Shown piece by piece: positions 21,986-34,089 of a DNA stretch of 64,000 nt. The translations under genes were made by a program, and so were the position numbers. The stretch is from Theodoxus fluviatilis (taxonomy: Eukaryota > Mollusca > Gastropoda > Cycloneritida > Neritidae), in assembly GCA_034096865.1 (NCBI GenBank), contig JAWQFJ010008717.1, positions 1-64,000 on the forward strand, in the 5' to 3' direction. How positions within the stretch are numbered: position 1 is the first letter of the stretch; each line of letters starts with the position of its first letter. The notes under the pieces were generated by a model. It had not been told where the DNA came from. It did no database searches and worked only from the letters and a program-made list of their open reading frames with translations.

Positions 21986-22870
21986 AGCTGCCGTAAAGCC
22001 ATAAATATCTCGTAGCTTGGGGTCTGCTCCGCTCTTGAGAAAAAACTGTACCATCTCTGCATCTCCACGGGCACAGTAGTGCATGAGTGCTGTGAGGCCC
22101 CAATTTCCTCTGCTGTTCAAGTCCATGTTCCTGTACACTAACTTCTTGACCACAGCGTCGTTGCCCCTCCACGCTGCCATGGTCAGCAGTGTGTCTTCTG
22201 GGTAGATGGGCGTCACCGTCCAGTCTGCTTTTTTCCGTACGGGAGAGTCCTGGCAGGTCTCCGGTCACTATCTGTTCTTTGATAGCTTTCTTGAGAGCTT
22301 TCTTTAAAGCAGAATTGTTCCTATATGTAGAGAAATATATGTACATTGGAGAATCGATTCCACAAAAGCAGAATCCGAGTATTGTCTGTAAAACACACCA
22401 CCTATCCTTCATTTGAGAATCCGGTAATGGACTATTCCAGAGAGTGGCTGCATAGAACTGGAAAGACAGTCCATTTTGATCAAAAGTACAAGACAGCGCA
22501 ATGCGACGATCCGCTGGTAGTCTATCTATCAATGAATTCCTGTACCATTTCTGTCGCATAAAATTGGATTCGAATACTCCACAATAATTTTTTAAGTCAA
22601 GTTCATTCAATAAAGTTTTTAGGATAGCAGGATTTTCTGGCTCTGAGAGAATAACGTATCCACTTGACACGGTCTCTCGATGGTGGCAGAGGCTATTTGT
22701 GACAAGAGTTTCATGGGACAAGAGCAGCTCAAAAAGTCTGCAGACACGTTGCACAACTCCACGAGAGTGGCTTCTCGGATGGCCTCATTTCTGAAGGATG
22801 CATAGTCATCATGCATAAGTACAAACCCTACACAATCTCTGTAGAAATCGACGATATCTTTCGGTGTAAC
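21975..22870 (-). pseudogene. Ankyrin-repeat part of a STAND-like gene, broken
   Basis: Minus strand. About two ankyrin repeats are readable at 22,220-21,975: DTLLTMAAWRGNDAVVKKLV, then GNWGLTALMHYCARGDAEMV, then GADPKLRDIYGFTA, where the sequence stops against the RTE fragment. Upstream, 22,816-22,620 reads MHDDYASFRNEAIREA and VELCNVSADFLSC in one frame, and 22,680-22,260 continues in another (LPADRRIALS, KKALKKAIKEQIVTGDLPG). The frame changes twice without good splice sites. I therefore call it a decayed gene, although unrecognised introns cannot be ruled out. It is probably continuous with the NTPase part at 24.2-25.0 kb. Confidence 0.5.
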
Positions 22871-24219
22871 TGAATGTGACGTTACCTCCTCTTATTTGTG
22901 TTTATGAAAACACCGGCTCAGCGCTATGCGCTTGTGTCTAGGGGATTCTTGCTTGTGGAGGAGGAACGCACAATTAAAAATAAATCAAAATCTCTGTCAT
23001 GCACATGCCATGCAATAAACAGGAGGACCCAGGATTGTCAATTAAAGAAAATGATTTAATATTCAAGAAAAACCATGACTAAGAAATCGCCCCTTTGTGG
23101 CTTTCAAGCATCTGATAATTGTTCAATGTTTCTAGGGATAAAAGCGTTCAACAGTTCAGTTCTTTAGATTCAGAGTCAGTTCAAAAGTTCAATCTAGTGA
23201 GTACTCACGATACCTTGGTGAATAGGTCCATCGACAAAGTTCATCAACTTTACCACTACTTATAGGGACTCACAGTCCACTTCTCACACATTCTCGCTTT
23301 TGTCAAGCGAGAATCAAAAAGGCCATCAATCACTGCTCCTATGCGCTCTCGGGTGAAGGGCAGACACACGCACACACCACAGCGCTAATGCAGACGAAAT
23401 TCTTGGGGATGAGCGAGCGGCAAGCAGGCTAGCTCGGCTCCAGCGCTGCCCAGAGGGACGGTGTGGTTTCCAGCAGACGAAATTCTTCGGGTGAGGCGGT
23501 GATCCCGCGGGGATGGCCGGACAGCTTCACTCCAGGGAGGGAGGACTGGCGCGTGGGTCAGACTTAGGGAGGGAGCGCTGCAATTCTCGCCAGACCTGAT
23601 TTCACAGTGAGAGAACCGCTGTTTCTCTCGTTGATAAAACACTCCCAATTTCAATGGGGATGTAAAAGGGGATAGTACAATCACTTATCTTGTTTAATGT
23701 GCTCTGGGGGAGTCAGACGCACGGAGTGTAGCTTGTGTTGAAGTGGGTCTGTTCCAGCACCCTGCCCTTCCGCTAACTGGCGAATTCTCAACAAGCAAAT
23801 GGTTTTATAAAAACATGGAATCATTTCTACGCATGCGTACTCTCTAGGACAAAACGCTGACTTGGCAGAAAAACCTGCCTTCAGTGCAAAAAGGCCACAG
23901 GTCACCCCTATCTCCCAGGAAGTGCGGTATATACAAAAACAGGGCCATGTGCAGCCCAGAAAAACAGCTAAAGCAGTTAAGGACACGCCAGGACTGAAAA
24001 ACACCCAATTGAGTCAAGGGCACCAATATTCTCTGAGACTCTAAAATCCAACAGGGGCACATTTTCTCAGTTATGAATACGTTAAAGGTTTCAGTCTTAA
24101 AACACGCTTAAATCATCAAAGCAATAAAGAGGGTAAAACATGAATCCATCACACTGAATCACGAACAGCTTGCTGTAAGACCTGTAGAGGCACACAGTAA
24201 GTCGACGACTGCAGACTAA
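22871..24219. other. Stretch between the two STAND-ankyrin pieces, no gene recognised
   Basis: This may be an intron or an insertion within the broken gene. The short open frames at 23.4-24.0 kb have no family motifs. Confidence 0.4.
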
Positions 24220-24982
24220 TAGGATTCAGTAAGACACGGGTGTTCGAGGTAGTCTGCGGTGATGGCCAGGAGCGATAGACCTATCTTTGCTACGTCGGAT
24301 GCGTGCAGCACTTTGCTCACCGATGTGTGGAGAATCATCTTTGGTTGTTTAAAGAGAATATTTCGCAAACTAGGAGTCACAAAGCGCGCTAACCAACAGC
24401 ACAGAAGGAACCCTATGGATGGCGGCTGACAAGGCGTTGGATAATACACTCCTAGCCCAGAAAGCATGTCGCGCCACATGGTCTGGTGGAAAGGTGGACT
24501 GTACGGTCTTGACCCATGATAAATAGAAATTCCGCTCCAGTGTTCTTGCATACGTAATCATAGACTGATGTTCTACATGTGACAATGCAGCACGGAGGCG
24601 CAGAGTTCCCCGAAAGGTCAATCAGTGAATGATCAAGAAAGTCCCTCCACATTCTAACACTGCTTAAGAGATCGTTTCCAAGAAAATCATTTATAATCAC
24701 GAGATCCTGTTGTTCTGCACGGGTAGGCGAATGGAGAATCGTAGGTTGACACCAGAACACTTTTCTAACATATTTGCTTGCTGTATGTCGTGGAAACATC
24801 AGTGCTGCCGTGGTTTTGCCACATCCATCAGGGCCAACGATCACCAACCAACGGTTCAGTAACAGTTTGCAGAACAGTTGTCTTATGATGTGTCCTTCTT
24901 GGCTCAAGGAAGGGAGGCTGTCCACCAATATATCTGTAATGGGATTTTGAAATAAAGATGGTTGAGAGGGAAACGTGTCCAT
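24220..24982 (-). pseudogene. STAND-type P-loop NTPase domain (NLR-like), frameshifted
   Basis: The frame starts at ATG 24982. Walker A is GPDGCGKTTAALM (residues about 50-62), a Walker-B-like strand is DLVIINDFLGNDL, and a sensor-like strand is CIVTCRTSVYDYVCKN. This pattern resembles the animal-specific novel STAND (nSTAND3-type) NTPases found with ankyrin repeats. Near 24,560 the credible reading jumps to another frame (FYLSWVKTVQSTFPPDHVAR, ALSAAIH) and later to a third (LHASDVAKIGLSLLAITADY, stop at 24216). At least two frameshifts are implied. Such genes are thought to act in intracellular sensing or innate defence; that role is inferred from the family only. Confidence 0.5.
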
Positions 24983-25083
24983 GAAGGAATGAACTGATAT
25001 AGATCATTGGATGAAACTGATCTCAACAATGTTTTCACAGCTGATTAAGCTTATCATTACGAGTAACATAAGGCTAGAGCCGG

Positions 25084-25222
25084 TTGATGCACCTCATCAG
25101 CTGGAACCTCTTGCTGCTGGGCTTTAGGGGCTTGCTCCAATAGCTCAACCAGGGGCAGCCGAAAGCAGCCACAGAGGCTACCGGTGGGTATCGTGACAGG
25201 GTCAAATAATTCAAGTCCAACA
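25084..25222 (+). repeat. SINE-like dispersed repeat, fuller copy
   Basis: Same landmarks as at 17,050: CATCAGCTGGAACCTCTTGC, TGCTCCAATAGCTCAACCAG, GGCAGCCGAAAGCAGCCACA, ACAGGGTCAAATAATTCAAG. It is about 139 bp, with scattered differences. Confidence 0.75.
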
Positions 25223-26871
25223 AAAACCCTTTCCCGCGTTTCATTTTTCCTTTAAATGGCATTTTCTTTTCAGTGTTATTTTGGTTGATGTCATGTGCTT
25301 GATTTTCGATACAACCATGCCATATGCTGTGGAGATCAGAGATCAATTATGGCGGCAAGCGAGGTATAAGTTGAAATCGATGTTGGTGACACCTCTGGAC
25401 GAGACCATGTTTTCTCTGGGTAGAGGAGTGTGAACTGAATTGGGCGCCATTATTCAAACGTGGACGCGCCCAGCTACGACTGGCTGGGTGCTTGGACGTG
25501 TTGTGATAGGAATGTTCCAAGGTGACCAAGTGATTTGAGTTAAGACCTGCATTTTCTGAACACGTCCTCTCTTGTTGGGAAGCTGCCGGGTACGGTTAGC
25601 TCGATGACTGAGCGGCGCGCTAGCCTCAGTGAATGGAAGCAAGAACACGGGCCAGTGCGCTCGCCTACTAGATCTTCCATGAACCAAGAAAGAAGACAGA
25701 ACAGAGAAGAAGGATTAACCTTTCAGAGGACAGCAAAGAGGATATGAGAGAATCAAACCCCATTCTCATGTCTCAACAAAAAAGAGCAACTGCCAAGCTG
25801 TCCTCGTCAGAGTCTGCCTGCCGAGCTCTTCCACCACCAACCAACTCGTCTGGCTCACACGTGTCTGCCTCCGTGTGCTCTTTGTCCCGTATCTGAATGT
25901 GGGATGAGGGATTAGGTCTGTATTTTTCTCACGAGTTTCATCACCGCTGCAGTTTGGATGTGTGAGCACTTACAAGACTCAGTTCAGGAGTGGTTTGCGT
26001 CATTATCTCTTTGCTTGAATTATTCAATACTGGTTGGCTGTTCTGAAGTATTCTTTTGCATATTCATCTGCATTTTGACTGTCTCAAATACTTTAAACTT
26101 CAATTAAACTGCTTATTTTGAAAGAAGCTCAATAATTAAATGTAGTCGGGGTCATGACATATTTGTCAAATTTCATTTCAACAGAAATTACATGGATAAA
26201 GATGGTCCAGGCTGTTAGATTTGAGCAGAGTGAATGTAATGGAAGAGGTGAGCAAATTTGACAGTGCAAGGTACAGTCCCACTCTCAGTGATCACTAGAA
26301 GACAACATGGAAAGGAAACCTTACAAGGGTTGACATACTTGACATCGCTACATGTTAAAGGCCTTTGAATGCGGCCTATAACAAAAATCAATGCAACTGA
26401 TTGTTACTCTTCGTAAAATCTTGACTACTTGTCTTTAAACTCTTCCTCATTTTCTTCCATTTGAGCTAAACAACGTTCCACTTTTATTACTTTCTACAAA
26501 AACAAATAGAAATCTTCTTTGTTTAGAATTGACTTTTTCATTATCAATGCATTTCTTAACAGGCAGAATAATAAGATTTATTGTACAATTTTCATGGAGA
26601 ATACCAAATACCACATCTAACCTTTATCATGTTTTAATGTGTTTCCTTTCTAAAATGTAAAATATTTGATTCCACACTCGTTTACTGAAGTTTAGGTAAA
26701 CAAAGAATGATTCAACGTTTCAACTTCCCTCTTCCAAACTGAACAATTATTGTTCTGTACACTGTTGATTTGGAACAATATCTCCTCGACGGGAAGAATC
26801 CTGTGTACAATTTTATATTGGAAACCGCCGTGAAAATTCTATCTTATTTTGTTCTAGTCTATCATACTGTG
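25223..26871. other. 1.6-kb stretch without a recognised gene
   Basis: Nothing recognised. The right half is strongly AT-rich. Confidence 0.4.
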
Positions 26872-27725
26872 GGAGAATGAGAAAGGAGGAAGAAGAGGAA
26901 GTAGAAGAGAGAGAAGGAATAGAAAGAAGAAAAATAAAGTAGGAGGAGCAAGAGGAAATGAGAAGGCACAGGAGCTGAAGCTGAGGAGTAGAAAAAGGAG
27001 GATGGAGGGAACAAACAATACAAGAAAAGGGAGAACAAGAAAAGAAGAACGACGAAGATGCAGATGCGAATTAGGACGAAGAGAAGGACAAAGAGGAGTG
27101 CGAGAAGGATGATGAAAAGGACGATGAAATGTCGAGGGGGAAATTAAGATGACGAGATGAAGGACGAAGAAAAGGCAAAGAATGAAAACGACGAGGAGAA
27201 TGAGAAGAAAGACGAGGAGGAGAAGGAGAGAGTGAAGAGAACGAAGAGGAGTGTAGGTATGGCGAGGAGGAGCAGGGGAGGCTAGAGCTGGAGGAGGATA
27301 AGCAGGAGGCGACAAAGAGCAACTAGAGATGGAGCAACAGGCAAGAGCAGGAGGAGCAAGAGTGGGTCAGGAAACGTAAAAGCTGAGACAGGAAGAGTAG
27401 GAAAATTAGTTGCAGAAGTAGCAAGTCAGGAGGAGAAGTAGCAGCGTGCACAGAAGGAGAAGAAAGAAAATGCGCACAAGCAGCAGGAAAGGAAGAGGAG
27501 ATGAAGAAGGTGAAGTACGAGCGAGAGAAGTGAAATAAATTTTAGCAAGAAAGGGAGGAGGAGAAAAAGGAGAAAACAAATGATTAGGAGCAGAGGACGG
27601 AGAAACAGAAGAAAGAAGGGGCGAGAAATGAGCACCATGAATGAAAAGGGGAAGGATATGAAGAAGGAGCAGAGGCAGTAGAGGAACAAGCTAAAGAAGC
27701 CAAAGAAATGAGGAAGTGGAGCCTG
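26872..27725 (+). repeat. Purine-rich (GA/AGG) low-complexity tract
   Basis: About 850 bases, almost all A and G on the plus strand, in irregular GAGGAAGAA-type units. Long open frames on either strand (Leu/Ser/Phe-rich on the minus strand) are composition artefacts. Unlike the larger tract at 36.6 kb, it is not bordered by inverted repeats that I could see. Confidence 0.9.
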
Positions 27726-28865
27726 CGACTGCAATAGCCCAGGCAGGACTTGCTTTCACTACTGCTGAGTTTCTAGTCCTCGCGCTGACAACGGTCATTT
27801 GAATACAGTCAAAATTAATGTGACCACGCCTTCCAAACTGCGTTGATCTGAGTGGGTCAGATTAAGATACAGCAGGATTTGCACTGATGAGGGTCACAGT
27901 GGCGATATTGAGATATTTCATCTGTTCAGAAGGCCAAACACCAGTGAATGTTCTTTGAGATTATCGGTTTTCAATTTCACCGACATACGTTTGTGTTTAA
28001 TTTCCACAAGACGCCTGCGTTGTTTTTTTCTTTGTATGAAAAAGTGTCAGTTTGCGTAGCACACCACCTCATCATCATTCTATTTCTGCCTTAGTTGCAA
28101 AGGACTCTGTGCCTCACTGCTAACGGGAATCTCATGGATACGTTCAAGCATTTTCGTTGGCCATTCAAGGAAGATCTTAATGGCAGAAGCTTTGGTCGCA
28201 AACAAAGTATTGCCTGCCCACTCTGAAGTCGGTTTTTTGAAAATAAAGAAATAGCTTTTTTTAACACACACGTAATCAAACAGATATTCACGTAAATCAT
28301 CAACTACTGCAGACATCATAATAACTTTAGAACCACTAAAAATATATTTCGTTGCACTTTAGAGTGATTAAAATAATCTTAAAATAGCCAAAGCTATTGA
28401 ACCTATTCAGTTTGGAAAACTAATCACTAATGTGGTTTCTTGGAGAGAGAGAAAAGAGAATGTTTCAAATGTAAACAAAAGTTTTACCTCATGAAGGAAA
28501 ACTCATTTTCAGCATTAAGTTTTACTGCTAAACATTAGGAGAATGAAAACAAATACATTTCATGGAATCAAAATCTTTAACAAAAAATAAAAAGAAAATG
28601 AAGCAAAATCATGGCATACCCAAATCAGGTACCTTGAACAGATTTTCCATATATTTCACCATAGAGAAGGAAGTTTCGTCAGCTTGTGGTGCGGAAGGTT
28701 CCACGACGTTTTCAGCTACTCCAGATCCTTGATGTGTCCGCATCGCGTCAGTGGCTGGCGGTAGAGTGAGATACTTTATTATACATGTATGCGTGTTTGT
28801 GCTCAGACAAGACCAGACAGGACAACAAAACTGAACACATAACAAAGCAAGACGAAACGAGATAA
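27726..28865. other. 1.1-kb stretch without a recognised gene
   Basis: No family-like frame or repeat recognised. Confidence 0.4.
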
Positions 28866-28990
28866 GAGAAGGCAGCTGGAACCCGTGTCCGTGGAGCTTT
28901 CTAGGCTTACTCCAGCAGCTCGGACATGGGTGGCCCCAAGCAATGTGTGCCATGTCAGTGTGGGAGGCAAACATGACCCACTTAAGCATG
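28866..28990 (+). repeat. SINE-like dispersed repeat, diverged copy
   Basis: CAGCTGGAACCCGTGTCCG, TTACTCCAGCAGCTCGGACA and GGTGGCCCCAAGCAATGTG keep the order of the other copies. The right part instead reads CCATGTCAGTGTGGGAGG, like the copy at 35,396. Confidence 0.65.
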
Positions 28991-29613
28991 GAGTTTCAAT
29001 GTTCCCCAGGGAGTGGAGTTGCTGCGGGTACCTGACTGTCTTCGTCCTGTCTGTCACTGTATTTCTAGTCAGGAGCCAGTGAAAGATTGGACAAGCGGTC
29101 CAGTAATCAGGGGGAGAGACCCCGGCAATGGTGAAAAGTCGCTATATAAAACCACGCCTTTCTACCTATAAAGAACAGACGAGACGAGGTTTTACGATTA
29201 ATAAGACACAGAGACTATAGCCTGGCAATAGGAAAGGACGAGAGACTTGCAGAGAAGCAGGACAGCAGAGGGCCTTTAGAGGAAGAGTCCCAGCCGTCAC
29301 TTGTCTCAGCCCTGTCTTCTTGACACTATCAAGGACTACGAGCATTTGCCATGATCTCATCGACAACGCAGTGTAGCTCTGGTGCATTTGGTCTGGGAAC
29401 ACGTATGTAAATCAGAATCATGATATACAGCTGCAGAGTTAAGGTTTTATTATATATATCTACATAACTGTGTGGTAATGGCAAATTTCTCGTTTGATAT
29501 TCTCTAAATCGGGAAGATATTAGAAGCTATTGTTTTACTTTTTATCACTGCAACAACAAATACCACAACTTCTGCTTCCAATGTGACCACAAATGCTGCT
29601 TCTGCAACATTAA
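28991..29613. other. Stretch without a recognised gene; one TATA-like site
   Basis: GCTATATAAAACCACG near 29,141 looks like a TATA box, but no gene or LTR could be attached to it. Confidence 0.3.
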
Positions 29614-29700
29614 AAAAATAGCAGCAGCAACAGTAGCAGCAGCAACAACTTCTACTTCTACTACTGCTGCTACTGCTGCTACTACTGCTACTAGTTCTAT

Positions 29701-29742
<42 letters not shown>

Positions 29743-29748
29743 TACCAC
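29614..29748. repeat. CAG/CTG and (TAC)n trinucleotide repeats
   Basis: GCAGCAGCAAC units, then CTACTGCTG units, then a run of about fourteen TAC/CTA triplets at 29,702-29,745. Confidence 0.9.
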
Positions 29749-29749
29749 C

Positions 29750-30667
29750 AAATCTGAAAGCCTGAACGGCATGGACAATCCTTTCTCCAGAAAAGGTTCA
29801 GCAGCTTCAGATAATGTCTTTCCCCCTTAACGTTCAGGACAAGAAAAAGGAATACAACACAACATGAGAATGTGGTCTACCTGCACGAGAATCTGTGACG
29901 CTAATTGGTGCTTGACTGGCTTCATCTATGTCTGCTGCCACTGCACCTTCAGTTGCTTCTGTTTTCAGTGTCACCGATGCACTGAACCTGATGCACACAG
30001 ACGTGATGTCGTCCAGGTCGCTTTGGGACTGCGGGTTTTGACCTGCTTGCGCGACTTCCCATTCTTCGTCGTCAGATCTGTCACTTTCGTCGCTCTTGTC
30101 ATTCTCCTCACTTCCTGGTCGTCACTGCCTCTCGCCTGGCACCCATCGCAGCCACTGTGGACGCTGGGTGGGGCGCTTTGACAGCAATTTCGCCACCCGT
30201 CTGCTCTGCACGTGTGTCCTCTCGTTGCAGTCCTAGCGAAGCTAATGGAAAGTATGATGTATCTCCCGTTGATGGCTGTTTCCCCGACTCACCTGGAATT
30301 TCTGTCGATTCCGTCTTCATGTCGATGTTACATCAAGTGTTAAACGAGCTGCCGAAGCAACGTTATCGCGCTTTCTCAGTTCTCTCTTCCGTTCAGCATT
30401 TACGTTCCAAGCGCTGAATCATTTGTCACTTATCTTGAGGCAGTTGAACGCTACTTCGCACAGGACTGGTGGCTATATTTCTTCTCTCACTTTTTTCCCC
30501 GCTGGGATTTCGTATAACCGGTTTTGTGATAGAACTAACTCCCAATATGGCACAGACTTTTTGTATATTCTTTTCAGCGTGTTCCTGTTTTGCAGGAAGC
30601 GTTATTTAATACACAGTACAATGTGGGCTTTACTTCAGACGTTCACACGTGTCTTGACTTACTTGAC
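29750..30667. other. Stretch without a recognised gene
   Basis: Open frames of up to 105 codons at 29.86-30.4 kb have no recognisable motifs. Confidence 0.4.
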
Positions 30668-31725
30668 TTATGCCTCTTGATTCCTTGAGGAACATAGGGC
30701 CGCAACAACACTCTTCCAACGCACACGGCTCTGGCAGGTCCTCTTCAGTTCCGCTCATGTCATTCTGGTGGCCTTTACTTCAGCGTGGACACTCCTACGC
30801 CAAGTCTGTTTTGGTCGACCCACTTTGCGCTTTCCTTGTGGAATCCATTCCAAAGCCTGCCTGGTGATGTTAGGTGCAGGCTTTCGTAGCGTGTGGCCAA
30901 TCCATTCCCATTTTCGTTTCCTGATCTCCTGGTCGATTGGGGCTTGTTTTGTCCTGTCCCACAGATTTTCATTGGAGACAGTCTCTGGCCTTCTGATGTT
31001 GAGGATATTTCTCAGGCATCTGTTGACGAATGTCTGGAGCTTGTGGGTGTTGGTCTTTGTTACCCGCCATGTTTCTGAGCCATATAGCAGGACAGACTTC
31101 ACATTGGTGTTGAATATTCGGATCTTGTTGTGGAGTGAGAGGGCTGTTGACCTCCAGATTGGGCGCAAGGTGTTGAAGGCGTATCTTGCTTTGTTGATTC
31201 TGCACTTGATGTCTTTATCTGGTCCCCCATCTTTGCTGACTACACTGCCCAGATAAACGAACTTGTCTGTGTCCTTGATGTCTACTTGATGTAGTCGCAC
31301 TGATGTCTGTTGTTTACCCTCATGACTTTTGTCTTTCCAGTGTTGATTTGGAGTCCAGTCTTCTCGGCTTCTTCTGCGACGCGGCATAGCTTTTCTTGTG
31401 CATCTTGGTGACTGTGGGAGAGAATACTGGTGTCATCAGCGAAGTCAAGGTCCTCCAGCTGCTGTGTGAAGGTCCACTGGATACCTGTCCTCTGGCCTGC
31501 TGTAGACTGTCGCATGATCCAGTCAACCACCATCAGGAAGATTGTCGGCGAGAGTAAACAGCCTTGACGGACGGTTTGTACTGAGAAGGGCTTCGTCAGC
31601 TTCCCGTCATGGACGACTTGGCAGGTGGCGTCCTCGTAAAGTTGTTGGATGATGGTAACAAACTTTGGTGGGAAGCCGTAGTGATGCATCAGTCTCCAGA
31701 TGACGTGTGGTGTTTGTTAACTTTG
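30668..31725 (-). pseudogene. RTE-type non-LTR retrotransposon, reverse transcriptase C-terminal half
   Basis: Minus strand. From 31,689: MHHYGFPPKFVTIIQQLYED, then VRQGCLLSPTIFLMVVDWIM, then the catalytic box [14 protein letters not shown] (an FADD form of YADD), then [12 protein letters not shown]. After a one-base frame change near 31,310 it continues with [41 protein letters not shown] and [11 protein letters not shown]. An in-frame TGA at 30,755-30,757 falls where Trp is expected, and the reading continues to TAA at 30,668. The 5' half is missing beyond about 31,725. It is an inactive, 5'-truncated copy. Confidence 0.85.
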
Positions 31726-31794
31726 GACAACTGCAAATGCACTCCAAGTATTGCAAAGCTTTCGCTCATGTAATCAGAATTCATGTCTGCCTTT

Positions 31795-31890
31795 TTTTTC
31801 TTTGCTGCCTTTCCCTCTGGGTTGGGGATAAGAACTGATCCACCGCGTCTCCCTACGCGTCTCATAGGAGGCGAATAACTAGGGAACTCG
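31795..31890 (+). repeat. Dispersed repeat end, copy A
   Basis: GGTTGGGGATAAGAACTGAT, CCACCGCGTCTCCCTACGCG and GGCGAATAACTAGGGAAC correspond in order to the stretch at 59,405-59,500. It is probably the tail of a short interspersed element. Confidence 0.5.
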
Positions 31891-31911
31891 AGATTGGATC
31901 GTATTCGTACT

Positions 31912-33085
31912 ATACTGGCGGAAAAAAGTTAGGGACGGACCACTGATTTTACCTCCTAAATTCATTTGTCTGAAACACCCTGTTCCTTTGTCAACAAAAT
32001 CAAATGGCTGTCACATGTTATCCACCAGTCGATAGGGTATGCTGAGTTAGCAGAAAAACTGCACGGGATTCTCTGTCGCAAAGCTGTAGCACGAGACACG
32101 AACTGCAAAATCGCCAAAAAGTAGGCTGTTTTCTGGCGTGCACACGGGTAGACATGGGCAGGTAAGATGGAAAATTTGGTTCGCACGTGCAAGGACATTT
32201 CGTGAAGTGTGAATTGTAAAAAAAAAAACTTGGCTTTATAAGCTACCGGTTTTCTGCTAGCTGCCATTTTCTCACCATGCCTGCCAGAAAGAAGCTGACA
32301 ACGACCAACAGAGGAAGAGCCATTGCCTGGCTGCAAGAGTGCGTATCGAAATGCAAAGTGGCCAGGCGACTACGAGTGTTCCACTCAGTCATTGTAAGAC
32401 TGAATCAGCGATTCCAGGCCACCAACGATGCCCAGGAGAGGCCCAGGTCGGGTCGCCCCCAAAAGACCACACTTCGGGAAGATCGCTTCATTGAACGGCA
32501 GGCGCTGCAGCACCGGGCCACCACCCCCAGAGTCATCTGAGGACAGCTAAGGACAGCCACCAACACCAACGTTAGCGAGAGGACCGTCAGCAACCGCCTG
32601 CATGACGTCCTGCTGTGGAGTCGTCGTCCTGCTGTATGTCCCCTATTGGCACAGGTTCATCGCCAGGCTCGTCTGGCCTGGAGTCGCCGCCATTTCAGGT
32701 GGACACATCGGGACTGGGCAAAGGTCATGTTTAGTGACGAGTCCAGGTTCAACCTGTACCATTCTGACGGGCGGCAGTGGATATGGAGGCGTGAGGGCGA
32801 GCGCTACGAGGACAACATAGTGCAGGAGAGGATGACCTTCGGCGGGGGCTTTGTCATGGTCTCGGGGGGGCTTCAGCCTTCATCATCGCACCCCCCTGTA
32901 CCATGTGGTCGGGAATCTCACTGGCCAGCGATACAGGGACGAGATTCTTGCCCCTCTTGTTCTGCTGACCCTGCAACAGATTGGCCCGAACGCCATGTTC
33001 CAGGATGACAATGCTACTCCTCACAGGGCCAGGCTCGTCAACGACTACATCCAGCTCGCTGGCGTCGTCAGGATGGATTTTGCAT
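31912..33085 (+). pseudogene. Tc1/mariner transposon with broken transposase
   Basis: The left end ACTGGCGGAAAAAAGTTAGGGAC near 31,912 resembles a Tc1 terminal repeat. The transposase frame starts at 32,277 (MPARKKLTTTNRGRAIAWLQ) with a paired helix-turn-helix region and a GRPQKTT linker (ERPRSGRPQ). It meets an in-frame TGA at 32,538-32,540, then continues in the same frame with the first catalytic Asp (KVMFSDESRFNLYHSDG). At about 32,865 an eight-G run shifts the frame, after which LHHRTPLYHVVGNLTGQRYR and the second Asp (MFQDDNATPHRAR) are readable. The match ends at GVVRMDF near 33,085, just before the third acidic residue is expected, and the right terminal repeat is missing. It cannot be autonomous. 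Confidence 0.85.
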
Positions 33086-33904
33086 TCGAAGTGTCAGATA
33101 TGTTATTTCCTAGGTAGCTCCACTTATTCTGTGATTAGAATGAATCGAATACCTTATATTGTTCTTAATCTGTTGTTTACTCACCCAGACGTTATTTTGA
33201 ATAGTGTAGTAGCATTGGTCCCCAGATGCGTAATACATGTTTAAAATGAGGTAATCACAGGTTCTCAAACACCCACCCACCTCACTTTGCGAGACTGAAA
33301 AGTCTTTGTTTATAGCTCTGAGCAGGGTCTACCTTAAATCTGTGTGTGTAATTCTGTCTGTGCGTGAATGATACTTGGTGAACATCTACGATGCACCTAC
33401 CCCTTTGTGTGACTGCGTTAGGTTTGGTTTAACCTCTACGATGTGCCAAAGCAAAACCAAAAAAAAGTTTACAGGAACTTCTCCTCCCTTCCATCTTGTC
33501 TCAAATGTATACAAATTCCTTGCAGCCCCCCCCCCGCAGTGCTCTCCACTCTTGCACGAGTACATGGTCTCTACTCGCTTGTTGAAACCATGTCTTTTTG
33601 ACAGGCGGAGACAGGCGAGCATGCTTTGGGGTTTGAAGATGCGTGAGGCGCAGTGCCGTGGTTCTATCCCTGGGGCGGAAAAATCTTCGGTTTATTTAAA
33701 TACTTAAAATCAGAGTGACCATTATTAAAAGTGAAAACCGTCCAATACCTCTTCGATTGTTGTGATGTATTTTTCCAGCTTCATTGTTTAGTATACAGTA
33801 GAGGAGATCTATCATGCCTGGCTTTTCTTTCTTGCTCCTGCAATAATAGCTATGTCTCTCTATTAGAATAATGATGTAATGTGTAGCTGTTAGTTGCATT
33901 TAAT
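33086..33904. other. Stretch without a recognised gene; possible weak tRNA-like patch
   Basis: GTGGTTCTATCCCTGGGGCG near 33,658 resembles a pol III B box, but the rest of a tRNA-like fold is not evident. Nothing else was seen. Confidence 0.3.
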
Positions 33905-34085
33905 TCGAGTAAATTATCGGGAATAGCAAAATTTGTCGATTGTGTAGTTTTGTGAGATACGTAATACTTTGCGGAGGAGGTGAGTGTGAGCACATTCAAG
34001 AAAGAGATGCTGTTGTGTGTTTTTTTCAGTGTTACAGAAGGTACATGTGTTATCATCGTGAACTTTGATTTTCGTCAAAAAGTCA
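33905..34085 (-). mobile_element. LINE C-terminal zinc-knuckle fragment
   Basis: The minus strand reads LTKIKVHDDNTCTFCNTEK, then NTQQHLFLECAHTHLLRKVL. The pattern C..C followed by H....C is the usual C-terminal motif of L1-like reverse transcriptase proteins. It abuts the Penelope fragment on the other strand at about 34,085-34,092. Confidence 0.65.
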
Positions 34086-34089
34086 CTTG

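Noticed and set aside
29130..29160. TATA-like GCTATATAAAACC as a promoter or LTR
   Set aside because: No downstream gene, poly(A) signal pair or TG...CA borders could be found.
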